A stretch of DNA of 17,673 nt from Symbiodinium natans (taxonomy: Eukaryota > Sar > Dinophyceae > Suessiales > Symbiodiniaceae). Position 1 is the stretch's first letter, and each line of letters opens with the position of its first letter. Positions 8,231 to 17,673 of the stretch are shown here, in pieces. The notes under the pieces are model-generated. The model was given only the letters and a program-made list of their open reading frames with translations, ran no database searches and was not told where the DNA came from. The translations under genes were made by a program, and so were the position numbers. Location of the stretch: assembly GCA_905221605.1 (NCBI GenBank), contig CAJNDS010001470.1, positions 1-17,673 of the forward strand, read 5' to 3'.

Positions 8231-9879
8231 CCAGAAGGTTTCCTGACATTCGTTTTTGGTGCCCAAAACTCATGTTTTTGAAGAGCCCAGAAGGTTTCCT
8301 GACATTGTTTTTGGCGCCCAAAACTCATTTTTTTGGAGAGCCCAGAAAGTTTCCTGTTATTTGTTGTTGGTGCCCAAATTTCACGTTTTTGGAGAGCCCA
8401 GAAGGTTTCCTGACATTTGCTTTTGGTGTCCAAAACTCATATTTTTGGAGAGCCCAGAAAGTTTCCTGATATTTGATTTTGGTGCCCAAAACTCATGTTT
8501 TTGGAGAGCCCACAAGATTTCCTGACCATTTTTTTTGGTGCCCAGAACTCATGTTTTTGGAGAGCCCAGAAGGCTTCCTGACATTTGTTTTCGAAATCCA
8601 AAACTCATTTGGAGAGCCCAGAAGGTTTCCTGATATTTGTTGTTGGTGCCCCAAACTCATGTTTTTGGAGAGCCCAGAAGGTTCCCTGACATTTGTTTTT
8701 GGTGCCCAACAATCATATTTTTGGAGAGCCCAGAAGTTTTACTGACATTTGTTTTTGGTGCCCAAAACTGAAATTTTTGGAGAGCCCAGAAGATTTCCTG
8801 ACATTTGTTTTTGGTACCCAAAACTCATGTGTTTGGATAGTCCAGAAGATTTCCTGACATTTATTTTTGGTGCCCAAAACTCATGTTTTTGGACAGCCCA
8901 GAAGGTTTCCTGACATTTGATTTTGGTGCCCAAAACTCATGTTTTTGGAGAGCCCAGAAGATTTCCTGCCATTTGTTTTTGGTGCCCAAATTTCATGTTT
9001 TTGGAGAGTCCAGAAGGTTTCCTGATATTTGTTTTTGGTATCCAAAACTCATGTTTTTGGAGAGCCCAGAAGGTTTCCTGATATTTGATTTTGGTTCCCA
9101 AAGTTCATGTTTTTGGAAAACCCAGAAGATTTCTTGATATTTGGTTTTGGTGCCCAAAACTCATGTTTTTGGAGAGCCCAGAAGGTTTCCTGACATTTGA
9201 TTTTGGAATCCAAAAATCATTTGGAGAGTCTAGAAGGTTTCCTGGCATTTGATTTTGGTGCCCAGAAGTCATGTTTTTGGAGAACCCAGAAGGTTTCCTG
9301 ATATTTGTTTTTGGTACCCAAAATTCATATTTTTGGAGAACCCAGAAGATTTCATGACATTTGTTTTTGGTATCCAAAACTCATAATTTTGGAGAGCCCA
9401 GAAGGTTTGACATTGTTTTTGGCGCCCAAAACTCATATTTTTGGAGAGCCCAGAAATTTTCTTGATATTTATTTTTAGCCTCCAAAAATCATATTTTTGC
9501 AGAACCCAGAAGGTTTCCTGACATTTGTTTTTGGTGTCCAAAACTCATATTTTTGGAGAGCCCAGAAAGTTTCCTGATATTTGATTTTGGTGCCCAAAAC
9601 TCATGTTTTTGGAGAGCCCAGAAGGTTTCCTGACATTTGTTTTTGGTGCCCAGAACTCATGTTTTTGGAGAGCCCAGAAAGTTTCCTGTTATTTGTTGTT
9701 GGTGCCCAAATTTCACGTTTTTAGAGAGCCCAGAAGGTTTCCTGACATTTGTTTTTGGTGCCCAAAACTCATGTTTTTGGAGAGCCCAGAAGGTTTCCTG
9801 ACATTTGTTTTTGGTGCCCAAAACTCATGTTTTTGGAGAGCCCAGAAGGTTTCCTGACATTTGTTTTTGGTGCCCAGAA

Positions 9880-10235
9880 CTCTTTTTTTGTGGAGAGCCC
9901 AGAAAGTTTCCTGTTATTTGTTTTTGGTGCCCACAACTCATGTTTTTGGAGAGCTCAGAAGGTTTCCTGACATTTGTTTTTGGTGCCCAAAACTCATGTT
10001 TTTGGAGAGCCCACAAGATTTCCTGACATTCGTTTTTGGTGCCCAAAACTCATGTTTTTGGAGGGCCCAGAAGGTTTCCTGCCATTTGTTTTTGGTGCCC
10101 AAAACTCATGTTTTTGGAGAGCGCAGAAGGTTTCCTGACATTCGTTTTTGGTGCCCAAAACACATGTTTTTGGATAGTCCAGAAGGTTTCCTTTTTTTTG
10201 GTGCCCAAAACTCATGTTTTTTGGAGAGCCCAGAA
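9880..10235 (+). repeat. ~350-bp sub-block with GAGCTCAG, copy 2 of 4
   Basis: Same series as at 7870-8230, preceded by a unit with CTTTTTTTGTGG (near 9872) that is also found before copy 4 (near 12826). It carries AAAACACATG, which copies 1 and 3 lack. Its right part, 10117-10246, is the sequence found as a patch in Y at 3342-3471. Confidence 0.8.
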
Positions 10236-10869
10236 GGTTTCCTGACCTTTGTTTTTGGTCCCCAAAACTCATGTTTTTGAAGAGTCCAGAAGGTTTCCTG
10301 ACATTGTTTTTGGCGCCCAAAACTCATATTTTTGGAGAGCCCAGAAGTTTTCTTGATATTTATTTTTAGCCTCCAAAAATCATATTTTTGGACAACCCAG
10401 AAGGTTTCCTGACATTTGTTTTTGGTGTCCAAAACTCATATTTTTGGAGAGCCCAGAGAGTTTCCTGATATTTGATTTTGGTGCCAAAAATTCGTGTTTT
10501 TGGAGAGCCCACAAGATTTCCTGACATTTGTTTTTGGTGCCCAGAACTCATGTTTTTGGAGAGCCCAGAAGGCTTCCTGTTATTTGTTGTTGGTGCCCAA
10601 ATTTCACGTTTTTGGAGAGCCCAGAAGGTTTCCTGACATTTGTTTTTGGTGTCCAAAACTCATATTTTTGGAGGGCCCAGAAGGTTTCCTGCCATTTGTT
10701 TTTGGTGCCCAAAACTCATGTTTTTGGAGAGCGCAGAAGGTTTCCTGACATTTGTTTTTGGTGCCCAAGTTTCATATTCTTGGAGAGCCCAGAAGGTTTC
10801 CTGACATTTGTTTTTGGTGCCCAAAATTCATGTTTTTGGAGAGCCCAGAAGGTTTCCTGACATTTGTTT

Positions 10870-11150
10870 TTGGTGCCCAGAACTCATGTTTTTGGAGAGC
10901 CCAGAAAATTTCCTGATATTTGTTTTTGGTGCCCACAACTCATGTTTTTGGAGAGCTCAGAAGGTTTCCTGACATTGGTTTTTGGTGCCCAAAACTCATG
11001 TTTTTGGAGAGCCCACAAGATTTCCTGACATTCGTTTTTGGTACCCAAAATTCATGTTTTTGGAGGGCCCAGAAGGTTTCCTGCCATTTGTTTTTGGTGC
11101 CCAAAACTCATGTTTTTGGAGAGCGCAGAAGGTTTCCTGACATTCGTTTT
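10870..11150 (+). repeat. ~280-bp sub-block with GAGCTCAG, copy 3 of 4
   Basis: Corresponds to copy 1 at offset 3001, sharing GTACCCAAAATTCATG (8041 and 11042), but ends early. The ATAGTCC plus T8 unit and the following TTTTTTGG unit (107 bp together) are missing, and the sequence joins directly to the GAAGAGCCC unit near 11173. Confidence 0.78.
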
Positions 11151-12839
11151 TGGTGCCCAAAACTCATGTTTTTGAAGAGCCCAGAAGGTTTCCTGACATT
11201 GTTTTTGGCGCCCAAAACTCATATTTTTGGAGAGCCCAGAAAGTTTCCTGTTATTTGTTGTTGGTGCCCAAATTTCACGTTTTTGGAGAGCCCAGAAGGT
11301 TTCCTGACATTTGTTTCTGGTGTCCAAAACTCATATTTTTGGAGAGCCCAGAAAGTTTCCTGATATTTGATTTTGGTGCCCAAAACTCATGTTTTTGGAG
11401 AGCCCACAAGATTTTCTGACCTTTTTTTTTGGTGCCCAGAACTCATGTTTTTGGAGAGCCCAGAAGGCTTCCTGACATTTGTTTTCGAAATCCAAAACTC
11501 ATTTGGAGAGCCCAGAAGGTTTCCTGATATTTGTTGTTGGTGCCCCAAACTCATGTTTTTGGAGAGCCCAGAAGGTTCCCTGACATTTGTTTTTGGTGCC
11601 CAACAATCATATTTTTGGAGAGCCCAGAAGTTTTACTGACATTTGTTTTTGGTGCCCAAAACTGAAATTTTTGGAGAGCCCAGAAGATTTCCTGACATTT
11701 GTTTTTGGTACCCAAAACTCATGTGTTTGGATAGTCCAGAAGATTTCCCGACATTTATTTTTGGTGCCCAAAATTCACGTTTCTGGAGAGCCCAGAAGGT
11801 TTCCTGACATTTGTTGTTGGTGCCCAAAACTCATACTTTTGGAGAGTCCAGAAGATTTCCTGACATGTGATTTTGGTGTCCAAACCTCATGTGTTTGGAG
11901 AGCCCAGAAGGTTTCCTGACATTTGTTTTTGGTGCCCAGAACTCATGTTTTTGGAGAGTCCAGAAGGTTTCCTGATATTTGTTTTTGGTATCCAAAACTC
12001 ATGTTTTTGGAGAGCCCAGAAGGTTTCCTGATATTTGATTTTGGTTCCCAAAGTTCATGTTTTTGGAAAACCCAGAAGATTTCTTGATATTTGGTTTTGG
12101 TGCCCAAAACTCATGTTTTTGGAGAGCCCAGAAGGTTTCCTGACATTTGATTTTGGAATCCAAAAATCATTTGGAGAGTCTAGAAGGTTTCCTGGCATTT
12201 GATTTTGGTGCCCAGAAGTCATGTTTTTGGAGAACCCAGAAGGTTTCCTGATATTTGTTTTTGGTACCCAAAATTCATATTTTTGGAAAACCCAGAAGAT
12301 TTCATGACATTTGTTTTTGGTATCCAAAACTCATAATTTTGGAGAGCCCAGAAGGTTTCCTGACATTGTTTTTGGCGCCCAAAACTCATATTTTTGGAGA
12401 GCCCAGAAATTTTCTTGATATTTATTTTTCGCCTCCAAAAATCATATTTTTGCAGAACCCAGAAGGTTTCCTGACATTTGTTTTTGGTGTCCAAAACTCA
12501 TATTTTTGGAGAGCCCAAAAAGTTTCCTGATATTTGATTTTGGTGCCCAAAAAATTAAGGTTTTGGAGAGCCCAGAAGGTTTCCTGACATTTGTTTTTGG
12601 TGCCCAGAACTCATGTTTTTGGAGAGCCCAGAAAGTTTCCTGTTATTTGTTGTTGGTGCCCAAATTTCACGTTTTTGGAGAGCCCAGAAGGTTTCCTGAC
12701 ATTTGTTTTTGGTGCCCAAAACTCATGTTTTTGGAGAGCCCAGAAGGTTTCCTGACATTTGTTTTTGGTGCCCAAAACTCATGTTTTTGGAGAGCCCAGA
12801 AGGTTTCCTGACATTTGTTTTTGGTGCCCAGAACTCTTT

Positions 12840-13185
12840 TTTTGTGGAGAGCCCAGAAAGTTTCCTGTTATTTGTTTTTGGTGCCCACAATTCATGTTTT
12901 TGGAGAGCTCAGAAGGTTTCCTGACATTTGTTTTTGGTGCCCAAAACTCATGTTTTTGGAGAGCCCACAAGATTTCCTGACATTCGTTTTTGGTGCCCAA
13001 AACTCATGTTTTTGGAGGGCCCAGAAGGTTTCCTGCCATTTGTTTTTGGTGCCCAAAACTCATGTTTTTGGAGAGCGCAGAAGGTTTCCTGACATTCGTT
13101 TTTGGTGCCCAAAACACATGTTTTTGGATAGTCCAGAAGGTTTCCTTTTTTTGGTGCCCAAAACTCATGTTTTTTGGAGAGCCCA
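12840..13185 (+). repeat. ~350-bp sub-block with GAGCTCAG, copy 4 of 4
   Basis: Corresponds to copy 2 at offset 2954, sharing the preceding CTTTTTTTGTGG unit and AAAACACATG. Its T run has 7 T where copies 1 and 2 have 8. Its end coincides with the point at which the X to Y junction at 1683-1697 resumes matching. Confidence 0.8.
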
Positions 13186-16100
13186 GAAGGTTTCCTGACA
13201 TTTGTTTTTGGTCCCCAAAACTCATGTTTTTGAAGAGTCCAGAAGGTTTCCTGACATTGTTTTTGGCGCCCAAAACTCATATTTTTGGAGAGCCCAGAAG
13301 TTTTCTTGATATTTATTTTTAGCCTCCAAAAATCATATTTTTGGACAACCCAGAAGGTTTCCTGACATTTGTTTTTGGTGTCCAAAACTCATATTTTTGG
13401 AGAGCCCAGAGAGTTTCCTGATATTTGATTTTGGTGCCAAAAATTCGTGTTTTTGGAGAGCCCACAAGATTTCCTGATATTTGTTTTTGGTGCCCAGAAC
13501 TCATGTTTTTGGAGAGCCCAGAAGGCTTCCTGACGTTTGTTGTTGGTGTCCAAAACTCATCGGGAGAGCCCAGAAGGTTTCCTGACATTTGTTTTTGGTG
13601 CCCAAGTTTCATATTCTTGGAGAGCCCAGAAGGTTTCCTGACATTTGTTTTTGGTGCCCAACAATCATATTTTTGGAGAGCCCAGAAGTTTTACTGACAT
13701 TTGTTTTTGGTGCCCAAAACAGAAATTTTCGGAGAGCCCAGAAGATTTCCTGACATTTGTTTTTGGTACCCAAAACTCATGTGTTTGGATAGTCCAGAAG
13801 GTTTCCTGACCTTTGTTTTTGGTGCCCAAGTTTCATATTCTTGGAGAGCCCAGAAGATTTCCTGACATTTGTTTTTGGTGCCCAAAACTCATGTTGTTGG
13901 AGAGTCCAGAAGGTTTCCTGACATGTGATTTTGGTGTCCAAACCTCATGTGTTTGGAGAGCCCAGAAGGTTTCCTGACATTTGTTTTTGGTGCCCAAAAC
14001 TCATGTTTTTGGAGAGCCCAAAAGTTTTGCTGACGTTTGTTTTTGGTGCCCAAAACTCATGTTTTTGGAGAGCCCAGAAGGTTTCCTGACATTTGTTTTT
14101 GGTGCCCAAAACTCATGTTTTTAGAGAGTCCAGAAGGTTTCCTGACATTTGTTGTTGGTGCCCAAAACTCATGTTTTTGGAGAGCCCAGAAGGTTTCCTG
14201 ATATTTGTTGTTGGTGCCCAAAACTCACGTTTTTGGAGAGCCCAGAAGGTTTCCTGACATTTGTTTTTGGTGCCCAAAACTCACGTTTTTGGAGAGCCCA
14301 GAAGGTTTCCTGACATTTGTTTTTGGTGCCCAAAACTCATGTTTTTGGAGGGCCCAGAAGGTTTCCTGACATTTGTTTTTGGTGCCCAAAACTCATGTTT
14401 TTGGAGAGTCCAGAAGGTTTCCTGACATTTGTTTTTGGTGCCCAAAACTCACGTTTTTGGAGAGCCCAGAAGGTTTGCTGACATTTGTTTTTGGTGCCCA
14501 ACAGTCATGTTTTTGGAGAGCCCAGAAGGTTTCCTGACATTTGTTTTTGGTGCCCAAAACTCATGTTTTTGGAGAGCCCAGAAGGTTTCCTGACATTTGT
14601 TTTTGGTGCCCAGAACTCATGTTTTTGGAGAGCCCAGATGGTTTCCTGACATTTGTTTTTGGTGCCCAAACCTCATATTTTTGGAGAGCCCAGAAGGTTT
14701 CCTGACATTTGTTTTTGGTGCCCAAGTTTCATATTCTTGGAGAGCCCAGAAGATTTCGTGACATTTGTTTTTGGTGCCTAAAACTCATGTTTTTTGAGAG
14801 CCCAGAAGGTTTCCTGACATTTGTTTTTGGTGCCCAAAACTCATGTTTTTGGAAAGCCCAGAAGGTTTCCTGACATTTGTTTTGGGTGCCCAAAACTCAT
14901 GTTTTTGGAGAGTCCAGAAGGTTTCCTGACATTTGTTTTTGGTGCCCAAAACTCATGTTTTTGGAGAGTCCAGAAGGTTTCCTGACATTTGTTTTTGGTG
15001 CCCAAAACTCATGTTTTTGGAGAGCCCAGAAGGTTTCCTGACATTTGTTTTTGGTGCCCCAAACTCATGTTTTTGGAGAGCCCAGAAGGTTTCCTGACAT
15101 TTGTTTTTGGTGATTAAATTTCTTGTTTTTGGAGAGCCCAGAAGGATTCCTGACATTTTTTTTGGTGCCCAAAACTCATGATTTTGGAGAGCCCAGAAGG
15201 TTCCCTGACAATTCATGATTTTGCAGAGCCCAGAAGGTTTCCTGACATTTGTTTTGGTGCCCAAAACTAGTGTTTTTGGAGCGCCCAGAAGGTTTCCTTT
15301 TTTTTTTGGTGCCCAAAACTCACGTTCTTGGAGAGCCCAGAAGGTTTCCTGCCATTTGTTTTTGGTGCCCAAGTTTCATATTCTTGGAGAGCCCAGAAGG
15401 TTTCCTGACATTTGTTTTTGGTGCCGAAAACTCATATTTTTGCATAGTCCAGAAGGTTTCCTGGCTGTTTTTTTGGTACCCAAAACTCATGGTTTTGGAG
15501 AGCCCAGAAGGTTTGCTGACATTTGTTTTTGGTGCCCAAAACTCATACTTTTGGAGAGCCCAGAAGGTTTCCTGACATTTGTTTTTGGTGCCCAGAACTC
15601 ATGTTTTTGGAGAGTCCAGAAGGTTTCCTGACATTTGTTGTTGGTGCCCTAAACTCACGTTTTTGCAGAGTCCAGAAGGTTTCCTGACATTTGTTTTTGG
15701 TGCCCACAACTCATATTTTTGGAGAGCCCAGAAAGTTTCCTGACATTTGATTTTGGTGCCCAAATTTCATGTTCTTCGAGAGCCCAGAAGGTTTCCTGCC
15801 ATTTGTTTTTGGTGCCCAAGTTTCATATTCTTGGAGAGCCCAGAAGGTTTCCTGACATATTTTTTTTTGGTGCCCAAAACTCATGTTTTTCGAGAGCCCA
15901 GAAGGTTTCCTGACATTTGTTTTTGGTGCCCAAAACTCATATTTTTTTTTATAGTCCAGAAGGTTTCCTGACATTTGTTGTTGGTGCCCAAAACTCATAT
16001 TTTTGGAGAGTCCAGAAGGTTTCCTGACATTTGTTTTTGGTGCCCAAAACTCATGTTTTTGAAGAGCGTAGAAGGTGTTTTTGGTGCCCAAAACTCATGT

Positions 16101-17366
16101 TTTTGGATAGTCCAGAAGGTTTCCTGCCATTTGTTTTTGGTGCCCAAAACTCATGTTTTTGGAGAGCCCAGAAGGTTTCCTGACATTTGTTTTTGGTGCC
16201 CAGAACTCATATTTTTGGAGAGCCCAAAAGGTTTCCTGACATTTGCTCTTGGTGCCCAAAACTCATGTTTTTGGAGAGCCCAGAAGGTTTCCTGACATTT
16301 TGTTTTTGGTTTCCAAAACGCATGTTTTTGGAGAGCCCAGAAGGTTTGCTATCATTTGTTTTTGCTGCCCGAAACTCATATTTTTGGAGAGTCCAGAAGG
16401 TTGCCTGACATTTGTTTTTGGTGCCCAAAACTCATGTTTTGGGAGAGCCCAGAAGGTTTCCTGACATTTGTTTTTGGTGCCCAAATTTCTTGTTCTTCGA
16501 GAGCCCAGAAGGTTTCCTGACATTTGATTTTGGTGCCCAAATTTCATATTCTTGGAGAGCCCAGAAGGTTTCCTGACATTTTTTTTGGTGCCCAAAACTC
16601 ATGTTTTTCGAGAGCCCAGAAGGTTTCCTGACAATTTTTTTTGGTGCCCAAAACTCATGTTTTTGGAGAGCCCAGAAGGTTTCCTGACTTTTGTTGTTGG
16701 TACCCAAAACTCATGTTTTTGGAGAGCCCAAAAGTTTTGCTGACGTTTGTTTTTGGTGCCCAAAACTCATGTTTTTGGAGAGCCCAGAAGTTTTCCTGAC
16801 ATTTTGTTTTGGTGCCCAAAACGCATGTTTTTGAAGAGCCCAGAAGGTTTCCTGACATTTGTTTTTGGTGCCCAAAACTCATGTTTTTGGACAGCCCAGA
16901 AGGTTTCCTGACATTTGATTTTGGTGCCCAAAACTCATGTTTTTGGAGAGCCCAGAAGGTTTCCTGACATTTGTTTTTGGTGCCCAAAACTCATGTTTTT
17001 GGAGAGCCCAGACGGTTTGCTAACATTTGTTTTTGGTGCCCAAAACTCATGTTTTTGGAGAGCCCAGAAGGTTTCCTGACATTTGTTTTTGGTGCCCAAA
17101 ACTCATGATTTTCAAGAGCCCAGAAGGTGTCCTGACATTTGTTTTTGGTGCCCAACACTCATATTTTTGGAGAGCCCAGAAGGCTTCCTGACATTTGTTT
17201 TTGGTGCCCAAAACTCATGTTCTTGGAGAGCCCAGAAGGTTGCCTGACAATTCATGATTTTGCAGAGCCCCGAAGGTTTCCTGACATTTGTTTTTGGTGC
17301 CCAAAACTCATGTTTTTTGGAGAGCCCAGAAGGTTTCCTGATATTTTGTTTTTGGTTCCCCAAAAC
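13140..17366 (+). repeat. Higher-order block Y' (copy 2)
   Basis: Counterpart of 1683-5898. Shared marks are TTTAGCCTCC near 13318, ACTCATCGGGAGAG near 13556, a homogeneous run at about 13955-14690, landmark copies at 15207-15224 and 17246-17263, a T9 run near 15942 and a TTTCCAAAACGCATG unit near 16310. It differs from Y at about 14796-14930 (canonical units in place of the Z-like patch), near 16112-16150 (full-length units where Y has a 49-bp unit with T7) and at about 16990-17120. Length is 4227 bp against 4216 bp for Y. Confidence 0.88.
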
Positions 17367-17673
17367 TCATGTTTTTGGACAGCCCAGAAGGTTTCCTGAC
17401 ATTTTGTTTTGGTTTCCAAAACGCATGCTTTTGGAGAGCCCAGAAGGTTTCCTGCCATTTGTTTTTGGTGCCCAAAACTCATGTTTTTGGAGAGCGCAGA
17501 AGGTTTCCTGACATTTTTTTTGGTGCCCAAAACTCATGATTTTGGAGAGCCCAGAAGGTTCCCTGACAATTCATGATTTTGCAGAGCCCAATTTGTCTTG
17601 GTGCCCAAAACTAGTGTTTTTGGAGCGCCCAGAAGGTTTCCTCTTTTTTTGGTGCCCAAAATTCACGTTCTTG
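17367..17673 (+). repeat. Start of a third X block (X''), cut by window end
   Basis: The first ~220 bases of the window recur here without a visible change, including ACGCATGCTTTTGG, GAGCGCAG and the landmark at 17565-17582. At 17590 the bases GAAGGTTTCCTGAC are missing relative to 224-237, and TTTGTTTTGG reads TTTGTCTTGG. The last line also reads AAAATTCACG for AAAACTCACG. The A tract of X' is absent here. So the array continues past the window in the same higher-order register. Confidence 0.88.

Larger units (their letters stand above)
7800..10579 (+). repeat. Internal copy Z1 of the ~3-kb repeat
   Basis: Matches 10801-13532 in order. The offset is 3001 at the left, drops to 2894 beyond about 8256 because two units (one carrying a T8 run) are missing in Z2, rises to 2950 by about 9001 through one extra unit in Z2, and reaches 2953-2954 after 4 bases (TTCC of a GGTTTCCTGAC) missing in Z1 near 9408. 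Rare marks shared at the expected distance include TTCGAA at 8590-8595 and 11484-11489. At about 10579 it switches to a TTATTTGTTGTTGG unit where Z2 and Y continue with GACGTTTG or GACGTTTC. Confidence 0.82.
7743..13140 (+). repeat. Higher-order block Z (absent between X and Y)
   Basis: About 5.4 kb lying between X' and Y' with no counterpart between X and Y. It is built of the same 56-bp unit but with its own variants: GAGCTCAG units, CCCACAAGATTTCC, ACATTCG, TTGTTATTTG, GTTTTCGAAATCC and GGCGCCCAAAAC. It contains two long internal copies (about 7800-10579 and 10801-13532, the second running into Y'). The right edge is not sharp, because the start of Y (1691-2090) also resembles 10190-10575. 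Confidence 0.8.
10801..13532 (+). repeat. Internal copy Z2 of the ~3-kb repeat
   Basis: Second copy of the sequence at about 7800-10579. Its last ~390 bp (from about 13140) are also the start of Y', and correspond to 1690-2085 at the start of Y. Distinguishing changes from Z1 include the loss of two units near 11150, one extra unit near 11850-11950 with a CCAAACCTCATGTG variant shared with Y (near 2485) and Y' (near 13940), and CGCCTCC for AGCCTCC near 12430. Confidence 0.82.
1..17673 (+). repeat. Satellite array, ~56-bp unit, fills the window
   Basis: Head-to-tail copies of a ~56-bp unit run from the first to the last base, all in one orientation, interrupted only by the A-rich tract at 6006-6173. 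Recurrent words in nearly every unit are GTTTTTGGAGAGCCCAGAAG, GGTTTCCTGACATTTG and TTTTTGGTGCCCAAAAC. By length there are about 315 units. Common variants are CATG/CATA/CACG at the unit start, AGAGCCC/AGAGTCC/ATAGTCC in the middle, and TTTTTGG/TTGTTGG in the second half. Units shortened to 37, 44, 49 or 51 bp also occur. The consensus has about 43% G+C and no CpG. Such long, homogenised arrays are typical of eukaryotic heterochromatin; the family name and species are unknown to me. There is no gene-sized stretch of other sequence anywhere in the window. Confidence 0.98.

Noticed and set aside
1-17673. CRISPR-like array of regular direct repeats
   Set aside because: There are no unique spacers: the whole 56-bp unit repeats and varies only by point changes and small indels. 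No cas-type genes are present.
1-17673. CENP-B box (centromere protein binding motif) in the unit
   Set aside because: The consensus has no CpG, and I see no TTCG...CGGG arrangement in the variants, so a centromeric role cannot be argued from this motif.
1-17673. Short T5 runs as RNA polymerase III terminators, or hidden tRNA/5S-derived genes
   Set aside because: No A-box/B-box pair, cloverleaf or 5S-like sequence is visible; the T5 runs are simply part of each unit.
1-17673. Telomeric repeat or subtelomere boundary
   Set aside because: No TTAGGG-like, TTTAGGG-like or TTAGG-like tandem runs occur; both ends of the window are inside the satellite.

Overview
The whole window is one block of eukaryotic-type satellite DNA. 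I find no convincing gene, RNA gene, promoter or mobile element in 17,673 bases. The unit is about 56 bp. An exact consensus copy lies at 1493-1548, and roughly 315 units stand head to tail in one orientation, broken only by an A-rich tract at 6006-6173. The consensus is T-rich on the + strand, about 43% G+C, and contains no CpG. Long homogenised satellite, CpG-free units and multi-kilobase higher-order repeats suggest heterochromatin (pericentromeric, subtelomeric or similar) of a eukaryote, perhaps one that methylates CpG. The sequence alone does not identify the species.

Above the 56-bp level, variant units (truncated units, rare CpG-bearing variants, private indels) recur in the same order at long range. 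This lets the window be read as X (1 to about 1690), Y (about 1683-5898), X' (5899 to about 7743), Z (about 7743-13140), Y' (about 13140-17366) and X'' (17367 to end). X matches X' at an offset of 5898 before the A tract and 6057 after it. Y matches Y' at an offset of 11454-11468. The first bases of the window recur at 17367. Z holds two ~2.7-3.0 kb copies of its own (about 7800-10579 and 10801-13532), and each carries a ~350-bp sub-block twice. The simplest reading is a higher-order array in which X'-Z-Y' is the fuller copy (about 11.5 kb). In X-Y the Z part (about 5.4 kb) is missing, as expected from unequal crossing-over in register at about 1683-1697.

Short open reading frames occur on both strands but are by-products of the repeat. 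Fifty-six is not a multiple of three, so the frame shifts each unit and the same 56-residue pattern returns every three units (168 bp). One TGA per unit on each strand closes every frame. The longest run (about 200 codons) exists only because it reads through the A tract as poly-lysine.

The points most worth a second look are: the higher-order architecture and its inferred deletion junction; a ~130-bp patch in Y (3342-3471) that matches Z rather than its counterpart in Y', suggesting gene conversion; the A-rich tract with error-like sequence just downstream; and signs that the 56-bp unit is itself an old, diverged duplication of a ~28-bp element. I did not find a new gene system.
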